From Candidatus Neomarinimicrobiota bacterium (GTDB lineage Bacteria > Fidelibacterota > Marinisomatia > Marinisomatales > TCS55), in the NCBI GenBank assembly GCA_018651745.1, contig JABIDL010000022.1, positions 43,294 to 107,293 of the forward strand: a stretch of 64,000 bases of DNA. The letters run 5' to 3'. Both the position numbers and the translations under genes were made by a program. The notes beneath the pieces are model-generated. The model was not told the DNA's origin and searched no databases. It saw only the letters and a program-made list of their open reading frames with translations. Shown here piece after piece: positions 39,156 through 47,943 of the stretch. Numbering within the stretch: position 1 is the stretch's first letter; the number at the start of each line of letters is the position of its first letter.

Positions 39156-39274
39156 ATTATACCTCCATAAATGGTGACTTGAATTGTTGTTTCTGTGTTT
39201 CGTTGCAATTTTTATTTTTATTTAATAGACATTAATCCACAAGTTGCGCCAACTGTGCTAGCGCTGATTAATAA

Positions 39275-39304
39275 AAGATAGACATTATTAAAAACGTTTG
39301 TCAA
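39275..39304 (-). promoter_or_regulatory. Sigma70-like promoter of the TonB receptor gene
   Basis: On the minus strand TTGACA (39304-39299) and TATCTT (39280-39275) are separated by 18 bp, about 120 bp upstream of the receptor's ATG. The -35 is a perfect consensus hexamer. No start site has been mapped; this is pattern only. Confidence 0.6.
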
Positions 39305-39351
39305 GACAAATTTGGTTCTATTAAATAACAAGACCTGCCTGTCGGCGAATG

Positions 39352-39369
39352 ATGTGATTTACATCACAT
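39352..39369. promoter_or_regulatory. CRP/FNR-family operator-like palindrome
   Basis: The sequence ATGTGATTTACATCACAT has 7-bp perfect arms around TTAC, with the half-sites TGTGA and TCACA spaced 6 bp as in the CRP consensus. Its centre is about 92 bp upstream of the start implied by the promoter at 39275-39304, a spacing used by class I CRP-dependent promoters. A regulator of the CRP/FNR family is inferred; which one is unknown. Confidence 0.6.
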
Positions 39370-39422
39370 TGGGTATTTCAGCCTTTATTAAAATCAACCA
39401 ATTATAGATTTGCTCATCTATT

Positions 39423-40157
39423 CTATTTTCTCAGCAACGCCTTCGAAAATCGTCTTTCAGGAATATCTGAATCAAATTCAATTTCATCAATAATCCATTC
39501 CGTTCCTCTGCTGTTTCTTTTTAGCTCATCTTTAAAAATATATTTAGATGGAAACCATCGTCCTTGCACTTTTTTAATGCCGTCCATCGTTGCAGTTTTC
39601 AAAAGTTTCCCGCTTTTAGCGTATAGTTCTTCCTTCGTGGGGAGAAGATATTCTTTATCAATCCATGCACGTCGTTTTGGGTAGGACAATCCTTTTATCT
39701 TGGCATCCAAAACCATAATCCAATGGTCGCGTCCGTTGATTGTGACCGACCCTTCCAGCGTTGATGTATAAAGATTGGTCAAGGATTCGTCTTCCATCAT
39801 GTCTTTGTATGACATATCCGAACCCATGACTGATTGCCGTAACATATGACCAGAGATTTGTATTAACCGATCGGTTTGGGGAGAGTATGTCCAGAGTTTA
39901 TCTCCCACTTTTAACATTTTAGTTCCCGCTTCTCGTGGGGGAGAAAGATATTCCGTAAAGGCTAAATCTGTTCCAACTACCCAATTTTTCGATTCAATGG
40001 TTCGACTCGCTCGCCGTCCATGAACCACCATTTTGCTGGTTAAAATTCGACTCTTTGCATTCAGATTATCATCCATTGCCTGAATGATTTCTTCAACGGT
40101 CATTTGCTCTTGCCCAAACAAACATGAAAATAATATTAGTAAAATAATTTGTTTCAT
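39423..40157 (-). CDS. LolA-like outer-membrane lipoprotein-sorting protein
   Basis: A 244-residue periplasmic protein with a short signal peptide (MKQIILLILFSCLFG; the Cys is not in a clear lipobox). It carries the LolA-like fold pattern MTVEEIIQAMDDNLNAKSR, FTEYLSPPREAGTKML, LWTYSPQTDRLIQISG and GSDMSYKDMM. These match the family often annotated as outer-membrane lipoprotein-sorting protein. It lies downstream of two ABC permease genes on the same strand. It probably accepts a lipid or lipoprotein released by that transporter. Confidence 0.75.
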   Translation of the reverse strand: MKQIILLILFSCLFGQEQMTVEEIIQAMDDNLNAKSRILTSKMVVHGRRASRTIESKNWVVGTDLAFTEYLSPPREAGTKMLKVGDKLWTYSPQTDRLIQISGHMLRQSVMGSDMSYKDMMEDESLTNLYTSTLEGSVTINGRDHWIMVLDAKIKGLSYPKRRAWIDKEYLLPTKEELYAKSGKLLKTATMDGIKKVQGRWFPSKYIFKDELKRNSRGTEWIIDEIEFDSDIPERRFSKALLRK

Positions 40158-40183
40158 AATCTTAATTCCCTATTTCTTCTTTT

Positions 40184-40327
40184 GACAGGATTAACAGGAT
40201 TGACAAGATAAAAAATATGGATTGATGGATGAGTAACTTTAAAAAAGTTCCTATGGTAAGTTTGTCGAACCATACTTCAGCAAAGGTGTTTTTTTCATTC
40301 ATCCAGTTCATCCTGTTATCCCGTCAA
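40184..40327. repeat. Palindromic intergenic repeat, copy A
   Basis: The left end GACAGGATTAACAGGATTGA and right end TCATCCTGTTATCCCGTCAA are imperfect inverted copies separated by about 100 bp. An inner pair reads GATTGATGGATGA and TCATTCATCCAG. The same terminal sequence occurs at 42808-43011. Related GACAGGATTAACAGG palindromes are, as I recall, widespread in unrelated bacteria. Non-autonomous mobile origin is inferred. It fills the spacer between the LolA-like and permease genes. Confidence 0.75.
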
Positions 40328-40337
40328 TTTTTTCCAA

Positions 40338-41624
40338 TTACGTTTCCAATTCCTTAAAAAGTTGCGCCATTTCCCGTTTATAAATCGCTCGTCCTGCCAG
40401 CATAGTGCCCAATACCGTTGCCAACACTCCGGGAATAATCCCGATATAATATAAGTCGGGTGTCACTTTCGTGTAAAAAACAGATGACATGATCATTGTT
40501 GTGGTATTCAAGTTTTCAAACGCTGCTGAATAATCCATACCAACTTCCTGCACATAATATGTTAAGGGTAAACCGATTATGGTGCCAATTATGGTGCCTA
40601 TGGTACCGATAATAACCGATTCCAAAATGAGCGAGCGATACACTTGCCCTTTTGTTTCTCCCATGGCAAGGCGAACACCAATTTCACCGTATCTACGGAG
40701 TCCGCTCATAATGCCCATGTTCCATAACACAATCATTGCAATGAGAAGAAAAATCCCAAGAATGATGAAAACAGACCAATCTACTAAGTCAATCATGGTT
40801 CCCATTTGATTTGTATCTCGAAGGGCAATCATACTTGAGCGAAAAATGTCAGATGTATCTGAATTGGCGGCGTTGAATTCGTCCCGAATGTTAAGCGATG
40901 CATCATCGTCGTAATATAAATCATGTGTAAAACCAAGAAGCTCTGACGCAGCATTTTCCATATCCAACGCCAAGCGGGCGCCTTCAATGTCCACCAGTAC
41001 CATCTGTTTATCCAGAGGTCCCATGCCGAGATTAAATGTGCCAACCACCGTAAAATTGAACGTGGTAAATGCATTATTCATTGTTGTTCCGATATAGGTT
41101 ACGTGGTCTCCAAGTGATAATCCAAGTTTATCAGCTAATTTATGTCCCACTAAAGCTTCCCTAGGGTCCTGAATCATGCGTCCCAAAACAATGCGTTTTT
41201 CCAATTCCCATAATTCATATTGGCGGGATTCTGATGATAAAAAATCAATTCCGTATGACATGATTGGGCCTTGGGATTTTGTTTCGCCCTGTTCATCGGG
41301 AAGGTCTAATAATCCTGCAAATGTAATGCGAGGTGACCAAAAATAATCTGAATACACTGAGCTCAAAACTTCGGATATTTCGCCTACATTCATCAGAGCA
41401 AGATCGTTGGGCATGAGTTGACTTTCTTCCTGATATGCGCGGGTCATGATCTTTACATGCCCCGATGAAATCACGGCTGTATCCCGGAACATTCCATTCA
41501 TGGTTCCCACAAGAAATCCTCGGTTGAAAATCACCAATGCCACTATGAGCGATACAACAATGATCGGGAATAAACTGCGAGACCGATCTCGGATAATTCC
41601 TTTTAATACAAATTTTAGCATCAA
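40338..41624 (-). CDS. ABC transporter permease (LolE/MacB-type)
   Basis: A 428-residue permease with the FtsX/MacB layout. One N-terminal membrane helix (about 15-37) is followed by a periplasmic MacB-like core domain of about 220 residues and three C-terminal helices (about 285-310, 335-360, 390-415). The conserved GIMSGLRRYGEIGVRLAMGET lies in the cytoplasmic coupling region. Such permeases extract lipoproteins or export molecules by mechanotransmission. It is coupled by ATGA to the upstream permease, and with it and the ATPase forms a LolCDE-like set. Confidence 0.85.
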   Translation of the reverse strand: MMLKFVLKGIIRDRSRSLFPIIVVSLIVALVIFNRGFLVGTMNGMFRDTAVISSGHVKIMTRAYQEESQLMPNDLALMNVGEISEVLSSVYSDYFWSPRITFAGLLDLPDEQGETKSQGPIMSYGIDFLSSESRQYELWELEKRIVLGRMIQDPREALVGHKLADKLGLSLGDHVTYIGTTMNNAFTTFNFTVVGTFNLGMGPLDKQMVLVDIEGARLALDMENAASELLGFTHDLYYDDDASLNIRDEFNAANSDTSDIFRSSMIALRDTNQMGTMIDLVDWSVFIILGIFLLIAMIVLWNMGIMSGLRRYGEIGVRLAMGETKGQVYRSLILESVIIGTIGTIIGTIIGLPLTYYVQEVGMDYSAAFENLNTTTMIMSSVFYTKVTPDLYYIGIIPGVLATVLGTMLAGRAIYKREMAQLFKELET

Positions 41625-42793
41625 TTAACCTTTCCGCGAAGAGCGTCTGTGGGCTTCATTTTTGCGATGCGACGCGACGGCAAATAGCTCAAAATTAAGA
41701 CGACGAATGAAATAAATATCGTGGTCGTTACAAAGAGCCCCATGGAATAAACGGGGATTAACCTTTTTGCAACAATAAGTCCCATTTCTGAATAATCAAT
41801 GGGTAATGGAATACCATAAAGTGCAAAATAAATAAAAACAGGACCGCCTAAAATCAATGTCATAATTAAGGCAAAAAAGGCATTCATTCCGCCTTCTAAT
41901 GTAAATAAACCGACCACACGAAACCGTGTCATTCCCACTGCCATAAGTGTGCCAATTTCTTTACGTCGTCGGAAAATAGATAATATTTGTGAATTGAAAA
42001 TGCCCATCCCCGCCAATGCCAATAAAATTAAATACATAATTTGCGCCCCCGGTTCATCGGCTTCAATCATGGCTTCCATGTCTCGCATTAAATAATTCAC
42101 ATCTCTATAAATCCATTTTCCTTTATCTTTAACTGTGGAAATATTTTTGTCAAATGTAACAAAGGTGGCTTCGTTTTCCATGTCCAGCATTGTTTGCGCA
42201 CGTTCCAGCGGAATCCAAATGGTGCCCACATCCACTTTAAAATTTTCCGTTTCCATGATGTGAATGACGACACCTTCATCTGCGTCGTAAGTTTTATTTG
42301 CATCTAACCATCGGATGGCGAATGAATCGCCTACTTTCAATTTTGTATATTTTGCCATACCGCTTCCCATGAGCACCGGAATCAAACCGTCAGCTTCTTT
42401 CAAGAGCGATTTTGTAGGGATATTTACAATGGACTGTTCCGGTTCAATGCCTTTCATCATAACAGGCATCATGCGGCCGTTAGGATAAATAGACGCCTGG
42501 CTCACCAAAATAGAAAATGCCTTTTCGTTTTCAATTAATTCACGTATTTCCACCGGAGGAACACCGTGAGAATCTTCGTAAGAAAAAGCATCCAACGGAT
42601 CATATTCCGGGTGCCAATACGCACCGCCGGCCACTTCCGTATCAATGGTAACTTGCTTGGCGTGGGAACGCATGCCGTCATACATCCCGGAAACAAAAAT
42701 AATCATAAAGAAAGAGACGGCGGTTACAAATACATTCAGCCAAGTCCTCATACCGGCACCGACGAGATTTTTTATGGCAAGATTAAAAAGCAT
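41621..42793 (-). CDS. ABC transporter permease (LolC/MacB-type)
   Basis: A 390-residue permease with the same topology as its neighbour. An N-terminal helix is in LNVFVTAVSFFMIIFV, a periplasmic domain fills the middle, and three C-terminal helices follow. The coupling motif is SIFRRRKEIGTLMAVGMTR, and the end is SYLPSRRIAKMKPTDALRG, typical of MacB/LolC permeases. It likely forms a heterodimer with the next permease. A long palindromic repeat separates it from the ATPase gene. Confidence 0.87.
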   Translation of the reverse strand: MLFNLAIKNLVGAGMRTWLNVFVTAVSFFMIIFVSGMYDGMRSHAKQVTIDTEVAGGAYWHPEYDPLDAFSYEDSHGVPPVEIRELIENEKAFSILVSQASIYPNGRMMPVMMKGIEPEQSIVNIPTKSLLKEADGLIPVLMGSGMAKYTKLKVGDSFAIRWLDANKTYDADEGVVIHIMETENFKVDVGTIWIPLERAQTMLDMENEATFVTFDKNISTVKDKGKWIYRDVNYLMRDMEAMIEADEPGAQIMYLILLALAGMGIFNSQILSIFRRRKEIGTLMAVGMTRFRVVGLFTLEGGMNAFFALIMTLILGGPVFIYFALYGIPLPIDYSEMGLIVAKRLIPVYSMGLFVTTTIFISFVVLILSYLPSRRIAKMKPTDALRGKVN

Positions 42794-42807
42794 TATTTTC
42801 CTTATTA

Positions 42808-43011
42808 GACAGGATTACAGGATTGACAAGATGATTCTTTGCGAAAGTTGTTTTTACTTCCGCAAAGTTACGTTTTTGCCGAAGTATCCATTTGCTTTCA
42901 TAACTTTTATTCTTGCTAATTTTTTTCATAATTATTTAATTTTCAAAGGTTACCCATCTTTGCGGAAGTTTGAAACTTTCGCAAAGAATTATCATCTTGT
43001 TATCCCGTCAA
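42808..43011. repeat. Palindromic intergenic repeat, copy B (nested inverted repeats)
   Basis: Ends GACAGGATTACAGGATTGAC and TCTTGTTATCCCGTCAA match copy A at 40184-40327. Inside lies a second palindrome: ATTCTTTGCGAAAGTT pairs perfectly with AACTTTCGCAAAGAAT (16 bp), and CTTCCGCAAAG with CTTTGCGGAAG (11 bp). The right end runs into the 3' end of the ATPase gene and encodes its last residues and stop. The nested structure suggests insertion of one element into another. Confidence 0.78.
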
Positions 43012-43705
43012 CTTCAATTTCTTCATCTTTTACAATTTTTCCGTCTTCCAAATGAATAATCCGGCGAAGGTAGGCCATAATTTTTTCATCGTGTGTTGCG
43101 AAAATAAACGATGTGCTTAGTTCTTTGTTTAAGCGAACCATTATTTTCATAATCTGATGAGAATTTTCCACATCCAAATTTGCTGTAGGTTCGTCCGCTA
43201 ATATTAACTCCGGCTCATGAACAATTGCTCGAGCAATGGCTGTCCGTTGACATTCGCCACCGCTCAATTGGGCCGGGCGAGAATCAATTTTTTCAGTGAG
43301 CCCTACCCATTCCACTGCTTGTTTTACCAATCGTTCCCGTTCCTTTGAGTCCACCTTATTCAAAATGAGCGGCAATTCCACATTTTCAAAAACGGTGTAA
43401 ACGGGCAGCAAATTATAGCTCTGAAAAATAAATCCCATTTGAGTTTTTCGCATGGAAGCCCGTCCGTTATGAGATGCAGAGCCCAACTCCATCCCAAGCA
43501 CATTCACATCGCCTTTTGTAGGTGAATCAAGACCGCCGATGATATTTAAAAGGGTCGTTTTTCCCGAACCGGATGGGCCCACCAAGCCCATAAATTCAGC
43601 TTTTTCCAATCCGAGATTTATATCACTCAATGCTGTGAAAAAGCCCCCGCCAACAGGAAATTGCTTGAGAAGGTTTTTGATTTCGACTACATTGTTATTT
43701 GACAT
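42992..43705 (-). CDS. ABC transporter ATPase (LolD/MacB-type)
   Basis: A 237-residue ATPase with Walker A GPSGSGKTTLL (about residues 42-52), Q-loop FIFQSYNLLP, signature LSGGECQRTAIARA, Walker B ELILADEPTAN and H-loop FIFATHDEKI. It belongs to the LolD/MacB/FtsE branch and would power the two downstream permeases. Its C-terminal six residues, VDGITR, and its stop are encoded by the end of repeat copy B. A 20-bp inverted repeat fills the spacer upstream of its ATG. Confidence 0.93.
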   Translation of the reverse strand: MSNNNVVEIKNLLKQFPVGGGFFTALSDINLGLEKAEFMGLVGPSGSGKTTLLNIIGGLDSPTKGDVNVLGMELGSASHNGRASMRKTQMGFIFQSYNLLPVYTVFENVELPLILNKVDSKERERLVKQAVEWVGLTEKIDSRPAQLSGGECQRTAIARAIVHEPELILADEPTANLDVENSHQIMKIMVRLNKELSTSFIFATHDEKIMAYLRRIIHLEDGKIVKDEEIEVDGITR

Positions 43706-43713
43706 ATTTTTTT

Positions 43714-43781
43714 AGCCACGAAGGCTCAAAGGCTCGCAGAAAATAATTAATGAATCTTTGTGCCTTTGAGCCTTCGTGGCT
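43714..43781. repeat. Perfect 20-bp inverted repeat
   Basis: AGCCACGAAGGCTCAAAGGC at 43714-43733 is exactly complementary to 43762-43781, with a 28-bp A/T-rich loop. The element occupies most of the 86-bp spacer between the ATPase and barrel-protein genes. Similar GCCACGAAGGC palindromes are, as I recall, found in many genomes. It lacks a T-tract and is a poor terminator, so a small non-autonomous repeat is more likely. Confidence 0.75.
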
Positions 43782-43791
43782 ATCTCCATTT

Positions 43792-44895
43792 TTAATGATT
43801 GTAAATGAACATGAATTGAATTCCTGATCCAAATCCTGCAACTGTTTTTGGTAAATATTCTTCCGCAATACTGTAATCTGATCTTTGAGGGCTCTGCGAT
43901 AAAATCAAATTTAAGCTGAATTGATCAAAGGTCGCACTCCAACGCAAATAATTATACGCTCTATCTTCCTTCCAGTCAATTTGAGAAATGAACATAATTG
44001 AGTGAATCATCCCCAAAGGCAGCATGGCCATAAAAGCTGTGAATGTTTGGTCATCAGATTCAGCGTTTTTGACAAACATGGATTCAGTCATTATCAACAG
44101 TCCGTTGGAAATGGGCACGGTGTAATCGGCACCAATAGTGGCCATTTTAATATCTGTATTTTCAGACGTAATAAAGGCGGTTTCTAACCATGAACCAACA
44201 AATCCATCATGACGAATATCGAAGGCAAATCGTTGGTGTCGTTCGGAAATCATAAATCCCAATTGTCCAACTTGTTGCACCGTTTCGGACGGATCGGAAT
44301 GAAATGTAAATCCCAATTCTCCTAAAAAAGATGAGAGTTCTACTCGACCGCCAAAAGACACCGTGTCCTGCTCATTTTGAATGGCCCATGACCAAATGGA
44401 AATCGCGTTGGACGGAAACCATTTGAGACGAAACGCTTCGACACCATCGGTTTGATTGGTCGGGTCTTTTAAGTCAATGGTATCGAACCAGGAAAGTGTT
44501 CGCAAAATTTGTGATGGACCAAATACAATTTTTTGCAACCCAAGTCTAGCTTCCAATTTTTCAGATGAATACCGAGCCCAAAGACGGTGAATTTTTTCTC
44601 GATTAGAAACAAGAGAATAGCCGGAATAAAAACGGTCTAATCGGTAAGCCCATTCAAAATCAACAAAAGAGAAATCAGATAAATCCTGATATAAGGAAAG
44701 TGTGGGAATGTAACCAAATGTTGATTCATAAGCAGATTGCTCGGCGGGCACATCATTTCCTGTAAGACCGCTCGCCCAAAATTGACCTTTTGTTGAAAAA
44801 GGATTCCCATATAAAAAATTTGAAATCACACAAATCGTAATGTACAAAAAATAAATGGATAGGCATCGTTTACTTCGATTAATTTCCACAATCAT
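43792..44895 (-). CDS. Predicted outer-membrane beta-barrel protein of the ABC operon
   Basis: A 367-residue protein with a signal peptide (about 30 residues, LSIYFLYITICVISNFLYG). Alternating aromatic strands follow, such as FVDFEWAYRLDRFYSGYSL and GLQKIVFGPSQIL, in a pattern like DUF1302-type barrels or porins. It ends with IQFMFIYNH. I place the start at 44895 because that ATG overlaps the upstream stop (ATGA); an in-frame ATG lies 9 bp upstream. It is encoded with a LolCDE-like transporter, so it may be the outer-membrane part of an export route. Confidence 0.6.
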   Translation of the reverse strand: MIVEINRSKRCLSIYFLYITICVISNFLYGNPFSTKGQFWASGLTGNDVPAEQSAYESTFGYIPTLSLYQDLSDFSFVDFEWAYRLDRFYSGYSLVSNREKIHRLWARYSSEKLEARLGLQKIVFGPSQILRTLSWFDTIDLKDPTNQTDGVEAFRLKWFPSNAISIWSWAIQNEQDTVSFGGRVELSSFLGELGFTFHSDPSETVQQVGQLGFMISERHQRFAFDIRHDGFVGSWLETAFITSENTDIKMATIGADYTVPISNGLLIMTESMFVKNAESDDQTFTAFMAMLPLGMIHSIMFISQIDWKEDRAYNYLRWSATFDQFSLNLILSQSPQRSDYSIAEEYLPKTVAGFGSGIQFMFIYNH

Positions 44896-45659
44896 TTGCT
44901 CCAAATGAGATCAAAAGCCGGGAAGATATGAACTTCTCCGCCAAACGGATATTCGCCATAAATCAATTTATAACCGCATAAAATCCGAAATCCCGAGTGA
45001 CGAACCCATTCAATTTGCGATGTGTTTTCAAATGCAAATTCCCCTAGTGCGCCTGGCATTAAAAACGCTTCACCGCTTACAATATATCCCCAATGTTTGT
45101 TTATTCTGGAATGGATGGATGATCCCATTTTGATAACAACATCGGTATAATACACGGCAAGGCGTGGAAAAATAAACGGCAAATCGATAGTGGATTCCTT
45201 TGCCAATTCATTTGCGCCAATAGCAATACCCAACTCCGCGCTTCCAGTAAAGTGTACGTCCTCCATTATTTTGCGGGTGGCGATTACCGAATTCCAAATT
45301 GAAACCATATGGTGAATCTCAAATTCCGGTGAAATGAGGGCAAACATGTCCGGTCCGCCGAGTTCCATTCCAAGCGGGCTTTGCAACCATTTAAACAACG
45401 GCGTCGGATAATACATGCTGTGACGTGTGGAAATGTCCCAATTAGATTTGCGCCATCGCAGTTTTTTATAAGAAATATTTGGCATTTTTATGTTTAATAA
45501 TTTATAGGTGGAAACCTCTCTCCCGCTTCCAAGCCCGTAACGTATTGGTTTTACTATTCCAATTTCCCACTTGCCTTTTTCAAGAGGGACTGCAGATTCC
45601 ATTGCACAAAGTTGTAATCCTACTACAACAAAAACGAAACGGATAATGATGTGTTTCAT
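44892..45659 (-). CDS. Exported protein, unknown (barrel-like) in ABC operon
   Basis: A 255-residue protein starting at MKHIIIRFVFVVVGLQLCAM, a clear signal peptide. The ATG overlaps the upstream stop by ATGA, which decides this start; a longer frame back to 45746 would bury it. The mature part has KGKWEIGIVKPIRYGLG and long amphipathic strands (FIFPRLAVYYTDVVIKMGS), suggesting a small outer-membrane barrel. Not recognised. It is coupled to the genes on both sides. Confidence 0.6.
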   Translation of the reverse strand: MKHIIIRFVFVVVGLQLCAMESAVPLEKGKWEIGIVKPIRYGLGSGREVSTYKLLNIKMPNISYKKLRWRKSNWDISTRHSMYYPTPLFKWLQSPLGMELGGPDMFALISPEFEIHHMVSIWNSVIATRKIMEDVHFTGSAELGIAIGANELAKESTIDLPFIFPRLAVYYTDVVIKMGSSIHSRINKHWGYIVSGEAFLMPGALGEFAFENTSQIEWVRHSGFRILCGYKLIYGEYPFGGEVHIFPAFDLIWSK

Positions 45660-46780
45660 TGAGAAAAATTCAACGTTGCGGAAACTGGCATATGGTCCGA
45701 CCAATTGCTTGCATCTTGGTGGGTGGAATCTGAATTTGTATTCCACGTTAGATTGGTGAATATATAATCAAGTTTACGGTCAGCGGTTACATCGCCCGTA
45801 CTTGGTGCATGAGTAAAATAATTGGATTCGTTAGCCGAATAATTTGTCAAAGATACCGCCGGAGTATAAGAATCATACAGTGCCTGAAGTAGTGTTGGCT
45901 CATTTATAAAATTGTTAAAATAGCTCCCATCCTTGTGCGGGCCTCCATCTGCATCGGAGTGAAAGGATTCACCGGAACAAATGTCGGCCATGCAAAAGTC
46001 TATGGAAGTTGCGCCCGGTGGTAGGGCGTTCAAATCTCCGCCCGTCACAAATTTTGCACCCGCATCATCCAAGTCTTTTAAAGTTTGTATGTAGGTGTCC
46101 ACATGTTTCTGTTTGGTGTCATCGGTGGCAAACGCTGTAGCATGAATATTCACAGCATAGAATTCGGTCTGATTGGGAACGGCTACTTTTGCCTTTAATA
46201 TATTCCTCCGCAAATAAAAATACTGTGTCAGCGCATCTTGATCTTCTCTCAGCGGAAGCTTGATTCGTTCTGCGTCTGACAATTCCCATTTGGATAAAAT
46301 CACATTTCCGAAATCCATTCGCCCAATTCCGTCACTTGGAATAACTTGGGCTTTCCATACCGAAGCATAAGCGCCGTAATTCAAATTTGTGTTATCCAGA
46401 ATCCACTGAACCTGATCAATGTAAGCTGATCGTTTGGATTGGCGATCCACTTCCTGTAATAAAACTATGTCCGGATCAGATAAATTTATTTTTGCGGCGA
46501 CACCTTCTAAATTAGCTTCTATTTCTCCTGATGTAAAAACGACTCTGTCCCCGCAGGCATCTCCGAAAAATGGAAGGCGCCCTGCGCCGAATCGGATATT
46601 CCAAGTCATAACATTTATTTCAAAAGGATCCGTTGTATAATCTACGTTTTGAATATTGGCAGCTTCATAATAAAGCGCATCTTCCGAATCACCAAAGGTT
46701 GTCACCAATGGTTCGCAGGAAAATAATATTGCCACCGCTAAGAGGTTGAAATACCTTAAACGATCTTTAATAAATATCAT
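45656..46780 (-). CDS. Endonuclease/exonuclease/phosphatase-fold lipoprotein
   Basis: A 374-residue protein with a lipobox (AVAILFSC; Cys about 22). The EEP-superfamily motifs are NVMTWNIRFG, DIVLLQEVDRQ (catalytic Glu), GNVILSKWEL, VNIHATAF, GGDLNALPPG (Asp/Asn) and NWSDHMPVSA (catalytic His). All metal and catalytic residues are present, so it is likely active as a phosphodiesterase, with lipid, DNA or nucleotide substrate undetermined. First gene of the operon containing the LolCDE-like transporter. Confidence 0.85.
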   Translation of the reverse strand: MIFIKDRLRYFNLLAVAILFSCEPLVTTFGDSEDALYYEAANIQNVDYTTDPFEINVMTWNIRFGAGRLPFFGDACGDRVVFTSGEIEANLEGVAAKINLSDPDIVLLQEVDRQSKRSAYIDQVQWILDNTNLNYGAYASVWKAQVIPSDGIGRMDFGNVILSKWELSDAERIKLPLREDQDALTQYFYLRRNILKAKVAVPNQTEFYAVNIHATAFATDDTKQKHVDTYIQTLKDLDDAGAKFVTGGDLNALPPGATSIDFCMADICSGESFHSDADGGPHKDGSYFNNFINEPTLLQALYDSYTPAVSLTNYSANESNYFTHAPSTGDVTADRKLDYIFTNLTWNTNSDSTHQDASNWSDHMPVSATLNFSQ

Positions 46781-46826
46781 GAAATAAATTACATCTTTAT
46801 TAACGCGTCGGCAAAGGCTACTACAC

Positions 46827-47936
46827 TTAGCGTTCTACACCTGTTATCGGCACCACAACGGTTGATCTCTCTTGAATCCAACCAGATTGCAAAAGCTTTT
46901 TCAGCCCAAGCCATACAACGCCTGCTTCTAGTGAGGCATTGATTCCTGTTCTTGCATTAATTTCTGATGTCGCATCTTCAATATCTGCCTCGTCAACTGA
47001 AACGGCAGTCCCTCCGCTTTCGTTCAATATATTCAGCATCCATGCGCCACCGATTGGTCCCGGAACATTTAATCCCAGAGCCTGCGTAGAATCTGAATCC
47101 CAAAATTTTGTATCCATTTTTTCGTTTTCAAATGCAGTAACTACCGGCGCGCATGCTGAGGATTGAATTGATGCCATTCTTGGTAAATTGCCTTCTACCC
47201 AACCCAGCCATTTCATTTCATTGAATGCTTTCCACATACCAATTAGCCCCGTGCCGCCTCCGGTCGGGTAAATCACCACACCCGGGTATTTCCACCCAAG
47301 TTGTTCAACAATTTCGTACCCCATGGTTTTTTTGCCTTCCACTCGGAACGGTTCTTTAAGGGTTGAAATGTCAAACCAATGTTTCTGTTTATTAATTAAC
47401 ATTTCTTTTCCCGCTTCCGCAATGGTTCCCCCTTTTAAATAAACGGATGCGTGATACTTTTCTGTCTCTTTAACAAAACTGCTCGGGATGGATTCCGGAA
47501 GGAATACATGACATTCAATGCCGGCCTTTTCACAATACGCTGCTGCAGCTATTCCTGCATTACCAGCTGATGGCAGGCAAATAGCTTTTACGCCTTGTTC
47601 TTTTGCCATCGATATCGCCAAAGCCATGCCGCGGTCTTTGAAGGATCCAGTAGGGTTTTTAGTTTCGTCCTTTATATATAAGGACACATTCCATTCATTT
47701 TCGATTGAAACTAATGAAGTAAATCCCTCTCCAAGAGTCATGGTATTTTTTTCTTTGATTTCGGGCAAAACAGCTCCGTACCTCCATAGAGAAAAGTCGG
47801 TTTCTTCAATGACATTCTGCTGATTCATCGGTGGCCAGTCAAAAATTACCTTTAATGGTTTTCCACATGTACAAAGGTTTATCGGATGATCAGATAGCTG
47901 AACCTGAGATTTACAATTAGTGCAAATATAATCCAT
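46827..47936 (-). CDS. thrC: Threonine synthase
   Basis: A 369-residue PLP enzyme. The N-terminal zinc-ribbon has YICTNCKSQV and CTCGKPL. The PLP lysine lies in NPTGSFKDRGMA and the phosphate loop in SAGNAGIAAAAY. GGGTGLIGMWKAF and GLNVPGPIGG are late motifs. It converts O-phosphohomoserine to threonine. It belongs to the shorter ThrC type with an N-terminal Cys pair set; a cysteate-synthase or 2,3-diaminopropionate relative cannot be fully excluded. Only 7 bp separate it from the upstream DUF1028 gene. Confidence 0.83.
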   Translation of the reverse strand: MDYICTNCKSQVQLSDHPINLCTCGKPLKVIFDWPPMNQQNVIEETDFSLWRYGAVLPEIKEKNTMTLGEGFTSLVSIENEWNVSLYIKDETKNPTGSFKDRGMALAISMAKEQGVKAICLPSAGNAGIAAAAYCEKAGIECHVFLPESIPSSFVKETEKYHASVYLKGGTIAEAGKEMLINKQKHWFDISTLKEPFRVEGKKTMGYEIVEQLGWKYPGVVIYPTGGGTGLIGMWKAFNEMKWLGWVEGNLPRMASIQSSACAPVVTAFENEKMDTKFWDSDSTQALGLNVPGPIGGAWMLNILNESGGTAVSVDEADIEDATSEINARTGINASLEAGVVWLGLKKLLQSGWIQERSTVVVPITGVER

Positions 47937-47943
47937 TGATGAA

